Source of the DNA: Aphodosoma sp045658305
Lineage (GTDB): Bacteria > Bacteroidota > Bacteroidia > Bacteroidales > Paludibacteraceae
Reading direction: 5' to 3'
DNA length: 64,000 bases
Assembly (NCBI GenBank): GCA_045658305.1
Contig: JAZOUT010000087.1
Span: forward strand, 1-64,000
Position numbers and translations under genes: made by a program. The notes beneath the pieces were generated by a model, which was not told the DNA's origin, did no database searches, and was given only the letters and a program-made list of their open reading frames with translations. Positions 39,439 to 47,422 of the stretch are shown in pieces. Every line of letters starts with the position of its first letter. Within the stretch, counting starts at the first letter, position 1.

Positions 39439-42400
39439 TTATTTAACCACAACTTTACCTACAGCAGTAGCAGTACGAACTACATAAACACCACTTGGGA
39501 GGCTACCATTCATATCTGTTACATTTTGACCTGTGACAGTAAAGATTTGGAATTCACCATCTACTACAATCAAGCCATTTTCAGTATAAAGGTCAGCAAG
39601 TGTTACATATTCTACTTTAACACCACTACCTGCAACTACAGATTCGGCATTCAATGGTTGGATTGAAGCAGTTTGACCATTAATGATTGTATAGTCAGCA
39701 ATACCTGTAAGAGAAGTAATTGCATAAGGAACTGCTATCCTACCCCAATAGTAAGTTGACACTTTAATTGAATCTTCTCCTTGAACTAACCAAGGCCATT
39801 TTTCATCTTCTGGATCATCTGTACGTGTAAGACCTTTCACGCGAACCACTTTATTTGCATATTTTGACAAATAGAAGTCGCCCATCATAATTGCGTCTAG
39901 AACCAATGCTACGTCTGCATTAAATTCAGCCAATGTAATATCAATAGGTTCAACAACACCTTTTGACACTTTTTCTAACTTGAGGTTGCTAACATACTCA
40001 TCACCTGACCACATAAACGCAGCCGCGTCTCCAAATGTTGTGAAACCTTCAACTCCCTTGATAGAGTCGCCAGCAACTACATCATAAGGGAATGGAGCTG
40101 TATATTCACCCATTTCGTCAGCTTCACCAAGACCTTTGATAGCGATAGCACCTGTTGAGTCTTGTACAAAGATTGTGTAACCAGCAAATTGGTTATGGCT
40201 GATGTAAGTCAACAATACTGGGTTACGCAATGCGCTTGACATTGTGTAATCTGTTTGAGCACCAGCAGCAAGCAATTCAGCAATAGTATTATAATAAAGT
40301 TTAGACTCTTGAAGTTCTGTTACATAGAAAACAGGAGCACCTTCAGAAGGATCCAAATCAATAACACCAGCCACAAGTTTATCTAAATCTTTACCTACGT
40401 ATGCAGAAAGGTCAACAGGACCAGCAACCATCAATTTAAGAGAATCTGTTACTAATACCTCATCATACATATTTGTTTCTGGATTTTCAACATAATCCAC
40501 ATAAGAAATTACATAATAGTAACCATAATCATCTTCTGCAATTTTACCACCTTTTGACAAACGGCCCAAAGAAGCATAATATTCAGATACATATTTAAGA
40601 CCATAAGAAAGGTCAATAGAAGCATAATTAAGTTTATTATTTTCACTTACAACTGTAGCTGTTTCAAGAGCGAAATATGCAGGGCGTTGCATTACATCGT
40701 TTTCATCATAAACCGCAGGAGAATAAGAACCCTTAATTTGGATAGCATCACCTGCTTTTGATTGATACATTGACATACGGCCAGCTTGAACCATAAGACC
40801 TTGCCAAGAAGATCTGCCCATCATATTTTTAACTTCATATTGAACATAGAAGCTAAACATACTTGCCATTGTAACTACTACAGGCTCTTTAATTTCGTAA
40901 GAAGCCATTTTTTGTTCGTCAGTAGCTTCGTTTTCAACGAAATCAACGAGGTCGCCCATATTATTAAATGCATAAATAGCTACAACTGAATCTACTACGA
41001 ATGTAGGAGTTGCTTCCGACCATTCATCAGCAACGTATGCTGAATTATAAGTACCATAAACATCCATTTTTGCAGGAATTACATTACCTAAATAGTTCAA
41101 TACAGTTACACTATCTGGCATGAAATATTCAGTATAAGAACCCCAACCTCCACCTATAGTCACTTTCGCAGGTTCCAAACCTTTATACAATACACGTTTA
41201 CCCTCATTTGCTTTAAGTTCTACCATTGTTGTTACTTCACCTGATTGTACTTTACCTACTGTATAGTTCAATACAATTTCCTTGCTAATACCTGTAGTAC
41301 CAAATGTTACTACTCCAGCAGGAATTCTAACTACATATTTACCTTCTCTTGCAAATGACTCTTCACCACCAGTATACATAGGATCTACATAAAGACGAAG
41401 ACCATTTGCTGAAAGTGTATCTGCTTTAAACATAATGTAACCAGCAGGCATCATTGAACTTGTCAATTCATCTTCAATATATACTTGAGGAATATTTGAA
41501 CCATTTACAAAATCAGGCTCCGCAACTGCAATTGCTGTATATTCAGTAAATTGAAGCACTATTTCACGAATTTCTGACACTATACTATTATTAGCAGGTG
41601 TAGCAGTATAAACCGCATCAACCTCAGGAAGAACAACTACATCATTTTCTATTACAAAATTCAAAACATAATCTACTGTATTCTTATTTGCATTGTCATC
41701 GTTGAATTTAACCATGCCAGCAGAAAGAACAATACGATATTTTCCAGATGTAATTTTACCTTCATAGCATCCAGCATCTTCATCTACCCAAAGTTTAACC
41801 GAAGCACCCGAAGCTATTCTATCAAGAACACCATCACCAGAACAATTTGTTTTCACAAGTGTTGCAGTACCATCTTCTGCCACTTTATAAAAACAAGCAG
41901 GATACATACTTGTAGTTGTTGCCTTTTCTACACCTGTAAATGTAATTGTCGCTTCTGTAAATGACTTAAGTGTATCGCCCTCTTCAATATCCCATGTCGC
42001 TGTGATAGCAGGAGCTGGTTCTGCTATTACTGTATAAGTTGCACCTTGTGCTGTTTCTGGAGTAGTATTGTATTTTGTAAGATAACCCACAACCTCAATA
42101 TAATCACCAACTTTACAAATTGTTTCATTTGTTGATTTACCTCTATACAATTCAAATACTTTACCACCATCTTTTGTATCAGCCATCCATACCGAAATAT
42201 TTTTATAGTTTTCATCGTATGCTGTAGCAATTTCTGTTACGTAACCTTTAACCACATACTGACCACCAACATAATTTACATTATTACCAGAAACAGAAGC
42301 AGCATATTCAGCAGCTTTAGCGCAAGTCAAAACTGTAGCTTCTTTAACAGTAACCGCACAAGTAGCTGTAAGTTCTCCTGCCTTAGCAGTAATAGTAGCT

Positions 42401-43050
42401 GTACCAATAGATTTTGCAGCAACAGAGCCATCAGCTACTGAGACAACGTCATTATTAGACGAAGTCCAAACAACTGTAGTTGTAGCATTAGATGGAGTAA
42501 GTGTAGCAGTCAATTGCGCTTCACGATATTGCTCAAGAGCCAAAGTTGTTTGATTAAGAACAATAGCTGTAGCTTCTACTTTTTCACCACCTGCTATATA
42601 TGTTATTGTGAGAGCATCAAAACGAACTTGACCATCTGTTAAAGAAAATTTATAAGTATTTTTTGTGCCATCAAGAGCAACAACTACTTTATCTGAACTT
42701 GCAGATGCAGTACTACCTATTGATTTTTGCAAAGATGTTGCATAAGCTGTACTATTGCAATCAAATTCAATTTTTGAAATTTTATAATCCTCTGCAATTG
42801 CAATAGTTACACTTGTACCTTTATAACAACGCATAGGATTATAATACTCTGCCAAATCATTTGCATAACCTGCCTTATCATAAGTAAAAGTAATTCCATT
42901 CTCTACCCATACTTGTTGTGATGTTGTACTAACAGTACGCTTTGACGCATTGTCAAATGTTAAAGTTGCAGTCTCGGCCCAAACAGAGAATGAGAAAAAA
43001 CTCAACGCTAATACTACGAATAGCGATTTTAAAAAAGTAATTTTTTTCAT
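39439..43050 (-). CDS. Type IX secreted protein with Big_2 and OB-like domains
   Basis: About 1203 residues from the ATG at 43050, which begins MKKITF and gives a normal signal peptide ending VWAE. An in-frame ATG 13 codons upstream (43089) is possible but puts polar residues before the leader. An N-terminal beta domain (DNASKRTVSTTSQQVWVENG) is followed by a bacterial Ig-like group 2 domain (TALVLNQTTLAL-like start, then TVVWTSSNNDVVSV). Then come an OB-like segment (VVKGYVTEIATAYD), several long beta domains and further OB-like repeats (GDSIKGVEGFTTFG). The type IX tail ends in FTVTGQNVTDM, LPSGVYVVRTA and KVVVK. By family it is an exported surface protein; the ligand is unknown. Confidence 0.82.
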   Translation of the reverse strand: MKKITFLKSLFVVLALSFFSFSVWAETATLTFDNASKRTVSTTSQQVWVENGITFTYDKAGYANDLAEYYNPMRCYKGTSVTIAIAEDYKISKIEFDCNSTAYATSLQKSIGSTASASSDKVVVALDGTKNTYKFSLTDGQVRFDALTITYIAGGEKVEATAIVLNQTTLALEQYREAQLTATLTPSNATTTVVWTSSNNDVVSVADGSVAAKSIGTATITAKAGELTATCAVTVKEATVLTCAKAAEYAASVSGNNVNYVGGQYVVKGYVTEIATAYDENYKNISVWMADTKDGGKVFELYRGKSTNETICKVGDYIEVVGYLTKYNTTPETAQGATYTVIAEPAPAITATWDIEEGDTLKSFTEATITFTGVEKATTTSMYPACFYKVAEDGTATLVKTNCSGDGVLDRIASGASVKLWVDEDAGCYEGKITSGKYRIVLSAGMVKFNDDNANKNTVDYVLNFVIENDVVVLPEVDAVYTATPANNSIVSEIREIVLQFTEYTAIAVAEPDFVNGSNIPQVYIEDELTSSMMPAGYIMFKADTLSANGLRLYVDPMYTGGEESFAREGKYVVRIPAGVVTFGTTGISKEIVLNYTVGKVQSGEVTTMVELKANEGKRVLYKGLEPAKVTIGGGWGSYTEYFMPDSVTVLNYLGNVIPAKMDVYGTYNSAYVADEWSEATPTFVVDSVVAIYAFNNMGDLVDFVENEATDEQKMASYEIKEPVVVTMASMFSFYVQYEVKNMMGRSSWQGLMVQAGRMSMYQSKAGDAIQIKGSYSPAVYDENDVMQRPAYFALETATVVSENNKLNYASIDLSYGLKYVSEYYASLGRLSKGGKIAEDDYGYYYVISYVDYVENPETNMYDEVLVTDSLKLMVAGPVDLSAYVGKDLDKLVAGVIDLDPSEGAPVFYVTELQESKLYYNTIAELLAAGAQTDYTMSSALRNPVLLTYISHNQFAGYTIFVQDSTGAIAIKGLGEADEMGEYTAPFPYDVVAGDSIKGVEGFTTFGDAAAFMWSGDEYVSNLKLEKVSKGVVEPIDITLAEFNADVALVLDAIMMGDFYLSKYANKVVRVKGLTRTDDPEDEKWPWLVQGEDSIKVSTYYWGRIAVPYAITSLTGIADYTIINGQTASIQPLNAESVVAGSGVKVEYVTLADLYTENGLIVVDGEFQIFTVTGQNVTDMNGSLPSGVYVVRTATAVGKVVVK

Positions 43051-43097
43051 AATTATTAAATATTTAGTTAGTAAAAAATTGATTACCAATTAGCACA

Positions 43098-43105
43098 CAA
43101 AGTTA
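43098..43105 (-). promoter_or_regulatory. Promoter of the Big_2-containing gene
   Basis: TAACTTTG on the minus strand, 48 bases before the ATG at 43050 and only 9 before the upstream ATG at 43089. This spacing supports the downstream start. Confidence 0.7.
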
Positions 43106-43270
43106 CACATTATATCTTACATACACAAACTTTACACTCAAATATTGAATTTCAAATTTAAATTTTTCTCAAAAAAATAAAATTCAAAAGCACAAAAAAC
43201 AAAAACCTCCATAAAAACCACTTCCAAAACCCTCCTCCTCAATCCCCAACTCTCATAACAACATCTCTCC

Positions 43271-43344
43271 AATATTACAACATACTATAAACATACTATA
43301 AATATAGAATAAATATACTATAAATATAGGATAAACATACTATA
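43271..43344 (-). repeat. 11-bp tandem array, locus D
   Basis: Six units on the minus strand (TTTATAGTATG, TTTATCCTATA, TTTATTCTATA and so on) end in TATGTTGTAATATT. They point toward the gene starting at 43050 and are followed by a purine-rich stretch on that strand. Confidence 0.85.
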
Positions 43345-43401
43345 CAAAAACCTTCACCCTACAAAAAAGAACAATCCACCCCTATCAAAAAACAAAAAAA
43401 A

Positions 43402-43428
43402 TAGAGATGCAAAACACCTGCACCTCTA
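43402..43428 (-). terminator. Terminator overlapping the lplA stop codon
   Basis: TAGAGATGCA (43402-43411) pairs with TGCACCTCTA (43419-43428), then T-rich sequence on the minus strand. The TAG stop of the ligase gene (43426-43428) lies inside the stem. Confidence 0.8.
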
Positions 43429-44403
43429 CCTTTTCTCTACCAACAGCAAAAAATCTTCTGCCGTAGCACCCAATATATAATCCCCAATTTTCACCCTATC
43501 CAGCACTTCTCGCATCGCCTCAATCCGAAACTCAACATCAACAAACGCATCATACAACGATTGCAAATCCTGATGCGTAAAAAAATCACCATTACACTCC
43601 ATCGCCCTAATCCTCCCATTCTTCACATCCAAGCGCACCTCTATCCCACCCCATGCAAAACGCTGACGATTCTTGAATGTATAAGGTGGATTATTGCCCC
43701 ACATCCATTCGTCAGAAAGATATTCAGGTTCGATACCACACACCTCAGCGAATTCATCGGCAGAGAGAGCCACTCGCTCAGGAGCAATAGAATTTTCGAG
43801 ATGACGCATAAGTTGCTCACGCCCAAGATCCATATAGTCGCCTACATTGATAACTCGTTGGCGCACACTCTCTATTCCCTTAGAAATCAACTTCTCATTG
43901 TCGGGGGTAATAGTGCGCACGAGTTGCTCTATATCGGTCTTATATAATAATGTGCCGTGCAAGATAGAGCCATTGTCGTTGCGATAATAGGCATTGCCTG
44001 AGAATTTTTTGCCTTGAAAAATTAAATCATTGCGTCCCGAGAGTTCAGTTTCGAGTCCAATCTGGGCAAATGCCTCTACCACAGAAGAGAGACAATGACG
44101 GAAAACATCGTCGCGCTTGCCTTCACGCTTCACAAATGTGAACATAAAGCAACCTTCGTCGGCAAAGATAGTACCTCCACCAGAATGACGACGATAGATA
44201 GGTACACCGATTTTGCGCGCATGCTCAAGATTCACTTCAGCCTCAATAAGTTGGTGTTTGCCACAAACGATAGCCGGATGGATGTCCCAAATAAAGAAAA
44301 GGTCGTCGTTACGCCAATTGGGCGAATTGAGAAGATAACGCTCTAACGCTAAATAAAACGATACCGTCTGACGTCCATATTTACTTAAATCAATAGTTTT
44401 CAT
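43426..44403 (-). CDS. lplA: Lipoate-protein ligase
   Basis: A 325-residue cytoplasmic enzyme that attaches lipoate, via lipoyl-AMP, to a lysine of lipoyl domains or the glycine cleavage H protein. The signature RRHSGGGT lies at residues 71-78, the catalytic-lysine segment GKKFSGNAYY at 131-140, and a C-terminal accessory domain (about 245-325) is present, as in LplA. The start is the ATG at 44403. A perfect 20-bp tandem duplication (44386-44425) repeats the start region, so an additional ATG at 44423 opens a seven-codon frame whose TGA overlaps the real ATG. The mtnN stop lies next to that first copy, so the two genes are very probably co-transcribed and translationally linked. Confidence 0.94.
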   Translation of the reverse strand: MKTIDLSKYGRQTVSFYLALERYLLNSPNWRNDDLFFIWDIHPAIVCGKHQLIEAEVNLEHARKIGVPIYRRHSGGGTIFADEGCFMFTFVKREGKRDDVFRHCLSSVVEAFAQIGLETELSGRNDLIFQGKKFSGNAYYRNDNGSILHGTLLYKTDIEQLVRTITPDNEKLISKGIESVRQRVINVGDYMDLGREQLMRHLENSIAPERVALSADEFAEVCGIEPEYLSDEWMWGNNPPYTFKNRQRFAWGGIEVRLDVKNGRIRAMECNGDFFTHQDLQSLYDAFVDVEFRIEAMREVLDRVKIGDYILGATAEDFLLLVEKR

Positions 44404-44425
44404 ATTAAATCAATAGTTTTCATAT
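44386..44425 (-). repeat. Perfect 20-bp tandem duplication at the mtnN-lplA junction
   Basis: Two adjacent identical copies of ATATGAAAACTATTGATTTA on the minus strand. Each carries an ATG; the first overlaps the mtnN TGA as ATGA, the second is the lplA start. Confidence 0.95.
44400..44423 (-). other. Seven-codon minicistron MKTIDLI
   Basis: Created by the 20-bp duplication: ATG at 44423-44421, TGA at 44402-44400. The stop overlaps the lplA start by two bases. Whether it is translated is unknown. Confidence 0.5.
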
Positions 44426-45133
44426 CATTTCAATAAGTTGTCGCAACACCGCAAACGTCATCTTTGGTGCTTCTGCAAAAAAATCAAGATATTGCGCTGT
44501 ATTATCCGTCTCCATACCTGGAGTATCGCTCACAATACGAAGACTCATAAATGGCACATTCTTAACATAACACACCTGTGCAATAGCAGCACTCTCCATA
44601 TCAACAGCCTTACCATCAGGAAAATTACGTTTAATACCCCGCAAAATAACCAAATCCGAAATAAATTGGTCGCCAGTACAAATCAAACCAAAAACGAGTC
44701 GCGAATTAAGATTCAATTGTGCATTGTGCATTATGCATTGTACATTGTTCATTACCTCAAGCAAATGCTCATTAGCAGAAAATTTCAACGGAAAACCTTG
44801 CACTTGCCCCCACTCGCCTTCGCCACACCACACATCATGATAACAAGTTTCAGTACCGACAACAATATCCCCTTGATGCATACCTTCGCCAATGCCACCA
44901 GCTACACCACTATTAATAATGTAGTCAAGATGCATTTCGGCAATCAACGAAGTGACTTGCATTGCCGCATTCACCTTACCTATACCCGACTTAAGAAGTA
45001 TAATTTGCTTACCAAAAAGCTCACCCACAAGAGCCTTAGCGCCTCCAATTTCTCGAGACTCAGCATTCTCCAATATATTGCTCACAAGATTAAACTCGCT
45101 TTGCATTGCAACTATAATTGCTATTCGTTTCAT
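44420..45133 (-). CDS. mtnN: 5'-methylthioadenosine/S-adenosylhomocysteine nucleosidase
   Basis: About 237 residues from the ATG at 45133 (MKRIAIIVAM); an ATG four codons upstream is possible. It hydrolyses MTA and SAH to adenine and the thioribose or ribosylhomocysteine, feeding methionine and methyl-cycle salvage. Expected residues are present: Glu in AMQSEF (the E. coli Glu12 position), the VDMESAAIAQV segment with the ribose-contacting Met-Glu, and the catalytic Asp in RIVSDTPG. A loop of about 17 residues (NNVQCIMHNAQLNLNSR, near residues 128-144) is a translated GTGCATT repeat replacing the usual loop before GLICTGDQF. The repeat is in frame and the catalytic residues are intact, so activity is expected. 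It lies after the terminator of the decarboxylase gene and before lplA. Confidence 0.93.
   Translation of the reverse strand: MKRIAIIVAMQSEFNLVSNILENAESREIGGAKALVGELFGKQIILLKSGIGKVNAAMQVTSLIAEMHLDYIINSGVAGGIGEGMHQGDIVVGTETCYHDVWCGEGEWGQVQGFPLKFSANEHLLEVMNNVQCIMHNAQLNLNSRLVFGLICTGDQFISDLVILRGIKRNFPDGKAVDMESAAIAQVCYVKNVPFMSLRIVSDTPGMETDNTAQYLDFFAEAPKMTFAVLRQLIEMI
44713..44753 (-). repeat. GTGCATT-family repeat inside mtnN
   Basis: GTGCATT, ATGCATT and ACATT words in tandem, read on the minus strand as NNVQCIMHNAQ. Confidence 0.88.
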
Positions 45134-45147
45134 ATATATCCTCAAAA

Positions 45148-45199
45148 AAGACAGAATAACATAATAACAAAAATTTATGTTTTTATGTTATTTTGTCTT
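45148..45199 (-). terminator. Terminator or attenuator between the decarboxylase gene and mtnN
   Basis: A 16-bp A/T-rich stem (45148-45163 with 45184-45199, one G-U) is followed by a T-run on the minus strand. It ends only 15 bases before the mtnN start, and no TAnnTTTG element was found between, so read-through into mtnN may matter. Confidence 0.7.
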
Positions 45200-45209
45200 C
45201 TTATATTAA

Positions 45210-46601
45210 TTAGTACCCAAGTATTTTCAACATTGATTTATACGATTGTTCTTTTGCAAACAACTTAGTAAACCACTCGCCCTCTTCGTCACGGTCTATT
45301 ACCACCAATTTAGGTCCTGGTATCAAACAGTGTTGAATACCACCATAACCACCAAGACTCTCTTGATAAGCCCCCATATGAAAAAAACCAACATATTGGT
45401 CCTCTCCCTCCTTGATTTTAGGCATAAAGACCGCATTCGAGTGCGCTTCAGCATTATAGAAGTCCTCTGAGTCACAAGTCAAACCTCCAAGGTTGACACG
45501 TTCATATTCCGAGTTCCAATTATTTATCGCCAATAGGACAAAACGTTGATTGATACCCCACGTATCTGGCAAAGTTGTCATAAACGACGAGTCAATCATA
45601 TTCCACTTCTCACGGTCATTTTGTTGCTTTTGGTTAACGATGCTATAAAGCATAGCACCACTTTCTCCAACAGTATAACTACCAAACTCCGTAAAGATAT
45701 TTGGCTCAGGCACATTATTGTTTTGACAAATTGTTTTCACTTGTGCTACAATCTCTTCGACCATATATTCATAGTCAAACTCAAAGTCCAAGTGCGCTTG
45801 AATAGGCATACCACCACCAATATTAAGCGAATCAAGTTCAGGGCAAATCTCTTTCAAATCACAATAAAGATTCACTGCTTTTGCCAACTCATTCCAATAA
45901 TAAGCCGTATCGCGAATACCTGTATTCACAAAAAAGTGAAGCATTTTAAGTCGCACATTCGGATTATGTTGTATCTTATTTTGATAATAAGGAATGATAT
46001 CATTATAACGAATACCAAGACGAGACGTATAGAATTCGAACTTAGGTTCCTCTTCCGATGCAATTCGAATACCCACATTCAACTCTTTTACTTCATTCAT
46101 ATCAAACAAATCCAACTCAAATTTATTATCAAGAATTGGAATTACCTTATTAAATCCACGCTTAATCAAGTTTTGAATATTCTCTACATATTGAGGACGT
46201 TTGAATCCATTACATAATATATATGTATCAGTTTTCAAATGACCTGACTCATGCAAAGCCTCAAGCATATTGATATCAAAAGCCGAAGAAGTCTCAATAT
46301 TCACCTTATTTTTAAGCACTTCCTCCATTACAAATGAAAAATGCGACGATTTAGTACAATAACAATAGTTATATGAGGCATTATAATCTACCTTTGCCAT
46401 AGCTACATTGAACATACGACGAGTCTTCTGTATATTCGCTCCAATCTTAGGTAAATAACATATACGCAAAGGTGTACCATACTGTTTAATAACCTCCATC
46501 AAAGGAATACCAAACCATTGAAGTTCACCATCTTCCATAGTAAACTCTTCATTAGGCACTTCGAACGCCTGCTGAATCAAATCGATATACTTATTTTTCA
46601 T
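45210..46601 (-). CDS. PLP-dependent decarboxylase, arginine/ornithine/DAP family
   Basis: About 463 residues from the ATG at 46601; an upstream in-frame ATG at 46619 is less likely. It is a fold-type III decarboxylase with an alanine-racemase-like barrel. The PLP lysine is in YCYCTKSSHF near residue 75. The phosphate-binding glycine loop is SLNIGGGMPI, and the C-terminal CDSEDF matches the Cys-x-x-x-Asp substrate motif supplied across the dimer. It is shorter than typical SpeA (about 630), so it resembles the compact biosynthetic arginine or carboxynorspermidine/ornithine decarboxylases of Bacteroidota. Substrate choice cannot be settled from motifs; a role in polyamine synthesis is the best guess. 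MTA nucleosidase next door also fits polyamine metabolism, which releases MTA. Confidence 0.82.
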   Translation of the reverse strand: MKNKYIDLIQQAFEVPNEEFTMEDGELQWFGIPLMEVIKQYGTPLRICYLPKIGANIQKTRRMFNVAMAKVDYNASYNYCYCTKSSHFSFVMEEVLKNKVNIETSSAFDINMLEALHESGHLKTDTYILCNGFKRPQYVENIQNLIKRGFNKVIPILDNKFELDLFDMNEVKELNVGIRIASEEEPKFEFYTSRLGIRYNDIIPYYQNKIQHNPNVRLKMLHFFVNTGIRDTAYYWNELAKAVNLYCDLKEICPELDSLNIGGGMPIQAHLDFEFDYEYMVEEIVAQVKTICQNNNVPEPNIFTEFGSYTVGESGAMLYSIVNQKQQNDREKWNMIDSSFMTTLPDTWGINQRFVLLAINNWNSEYERVNLGGLTCDSEDFYNAEAHSNAVFMPKIKEGEDQYVGFFHMGAYQESLGGYGGIQHCLIPGPKLVVIDRDEEGEWFTKLFAKEQSYKSMLKILGY

Positions 46602-46704
46602 AGCAATGAATTTTATCAATCCAACTCACTCGGATTGTATTTTTTTTTACCAATGTAATCAACTTAGTTTATCCACAAACAAGACAACCTAAATATTTCG
46701 ACTG

Positions 46705-46712
46705 CAAAGTTA
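46705..46712 (-). promoter_or_regulatory. Promoter of the decarboxylase gene
   Basis: TAACTTTG on the minus strand about 104 bases before the start; a second copy at 46908-46915 could serve as a distal promoter. Confidence 0.6.
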
Positions 46713-47128
46713 CACAATATTTCACAAATACACAATACCCCAATCCAACAATCTATCATTCTTTTCTAAACAAAATCAAATAGATATAAAAAATAACACT
46801 ATTTATATATTAAAATACTTTTATACCTATTCTTTACGCCTTATTCTCTATCAACACTCACTCTCATTGTGCATCATTTTTGAATGTTTACTTCGGTGCA
46901 GATTGCTCAAAGTTACTTAAAGTAAGTACACACTCTCATTGGGTATTTAGGATAAAAATCATAATCTTTATCACAAAACACCGAATATTTCGCACAAAAT
47001 CAAATTTAATCATTTTTACTAATTAAATATACATTGATTTTCAAATACATAAATATATACATTCAGAAAAACATCGAATTACACCCAAGCAAACTACCTT
47101 AGACCGCCAACGTCTCAATAGGATGTTG

Positions 47129-47136
47129 TAACTTTG
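47129..47136 (+). promoter_or_regulatory. Orphan plus-strand TAACTTTG element
   Basis: TTGTAACTTTGCAAAA on the plus strand. No plus-strand gene follows before the minus-strand tRNA. A small RNA is possible but no -33 box is clear. Confidence 0.35.
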
Positions 47137-47207
47137 CAAAAAATTTAAAACAGATTAGACATCATCTTCTTAAAGATCAAAATCCACAACCAACAGAACA
47201 AACACAC

Positions 47208-47246
47208 AAAAACAAAATAGCACCGATAACCATATCGTTATCAGTG
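47208..47246 (-). terminator. Terminator after the tRNA gene
   Basis: On the minus strand CACTGATAAC pairs with GTTATCGGTG around a 6-base loop (one G-U) and is followed by CTATTTTGTTTTTG. It lies just 3' of the tRNA. Confidence 0.88.
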
Positions 47247-47254
47247 CCATCAAG

Positions 47255-47326
47255 TACCCCCGTCGAGAATCGAACTCGAATCTACGGTTTAGGAAACCGC
47301 TATTCTATCCGTTGAACTACAAGGGC
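47255..47326 (-). tRNA. tRNA-Arg (CCU anticodon)
   Basis: A 72-nt cloverleaf on the minus strand. Acceptor GCCCTTG pairs with CGGGGGT with G-U pairs. The anticodon stem GCGGT/ACCGT encloses the loop TTCCTAA, so the anticodon is CCU, reading AGG. The T-arm CGAG-TTCGATT-CTCG is standard. CCA is not encoded. It is followed by a strong terminator and lies 96 bases downstream of yidC on the same strand. Confidence 0.95.
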
Positions 47327-47331
47327 TTTGT

Positions 47332-47420
47332 TCAATGCACAATGCACAATTCACAATGTAAGATGCTCAATTAGCCATTCGGCATCAAATAATTAATTAT
47401 AAATTGTGCATTGTGAATTA
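47332..47420. repeat. Inverted AATGCAC/GTGCATT repeats after yidC
   Basis: AATGCACAATGCACAATTCACAATG (47334-47358) faces ATTGTGCATTGTGAATT (47403-47419) in opposite orientation, allowing a hairpin immediately after the yidC stop. It is another copy of the dispersed GTGCATT family. Confidence 0.75.
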
Positions 47421-47422
47421 TT

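Larger units (their letters stand above)
43051..43425. other. Spacer with promoter, 11-bp array and terminator
   Basis: No gene is seen. It contains the upstream promoter of the 1203-residue gene, array locus D and the terminator of the lipoate ligase gene. Confidence 0.7.
46602..47207. other. Long spacer with three promoter-like elements
   Basis: No gene is seen. Two minus-strand TAACTTTG elements (46705, 46908) face the decarboxylase gene. One plus-strand TAACTTTG (47129) faces no plus-strand gene. A 12-base direct repeat (ACACTCTCATTG or close) occurs near 46860 and 46930. Confidence 0.6.
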
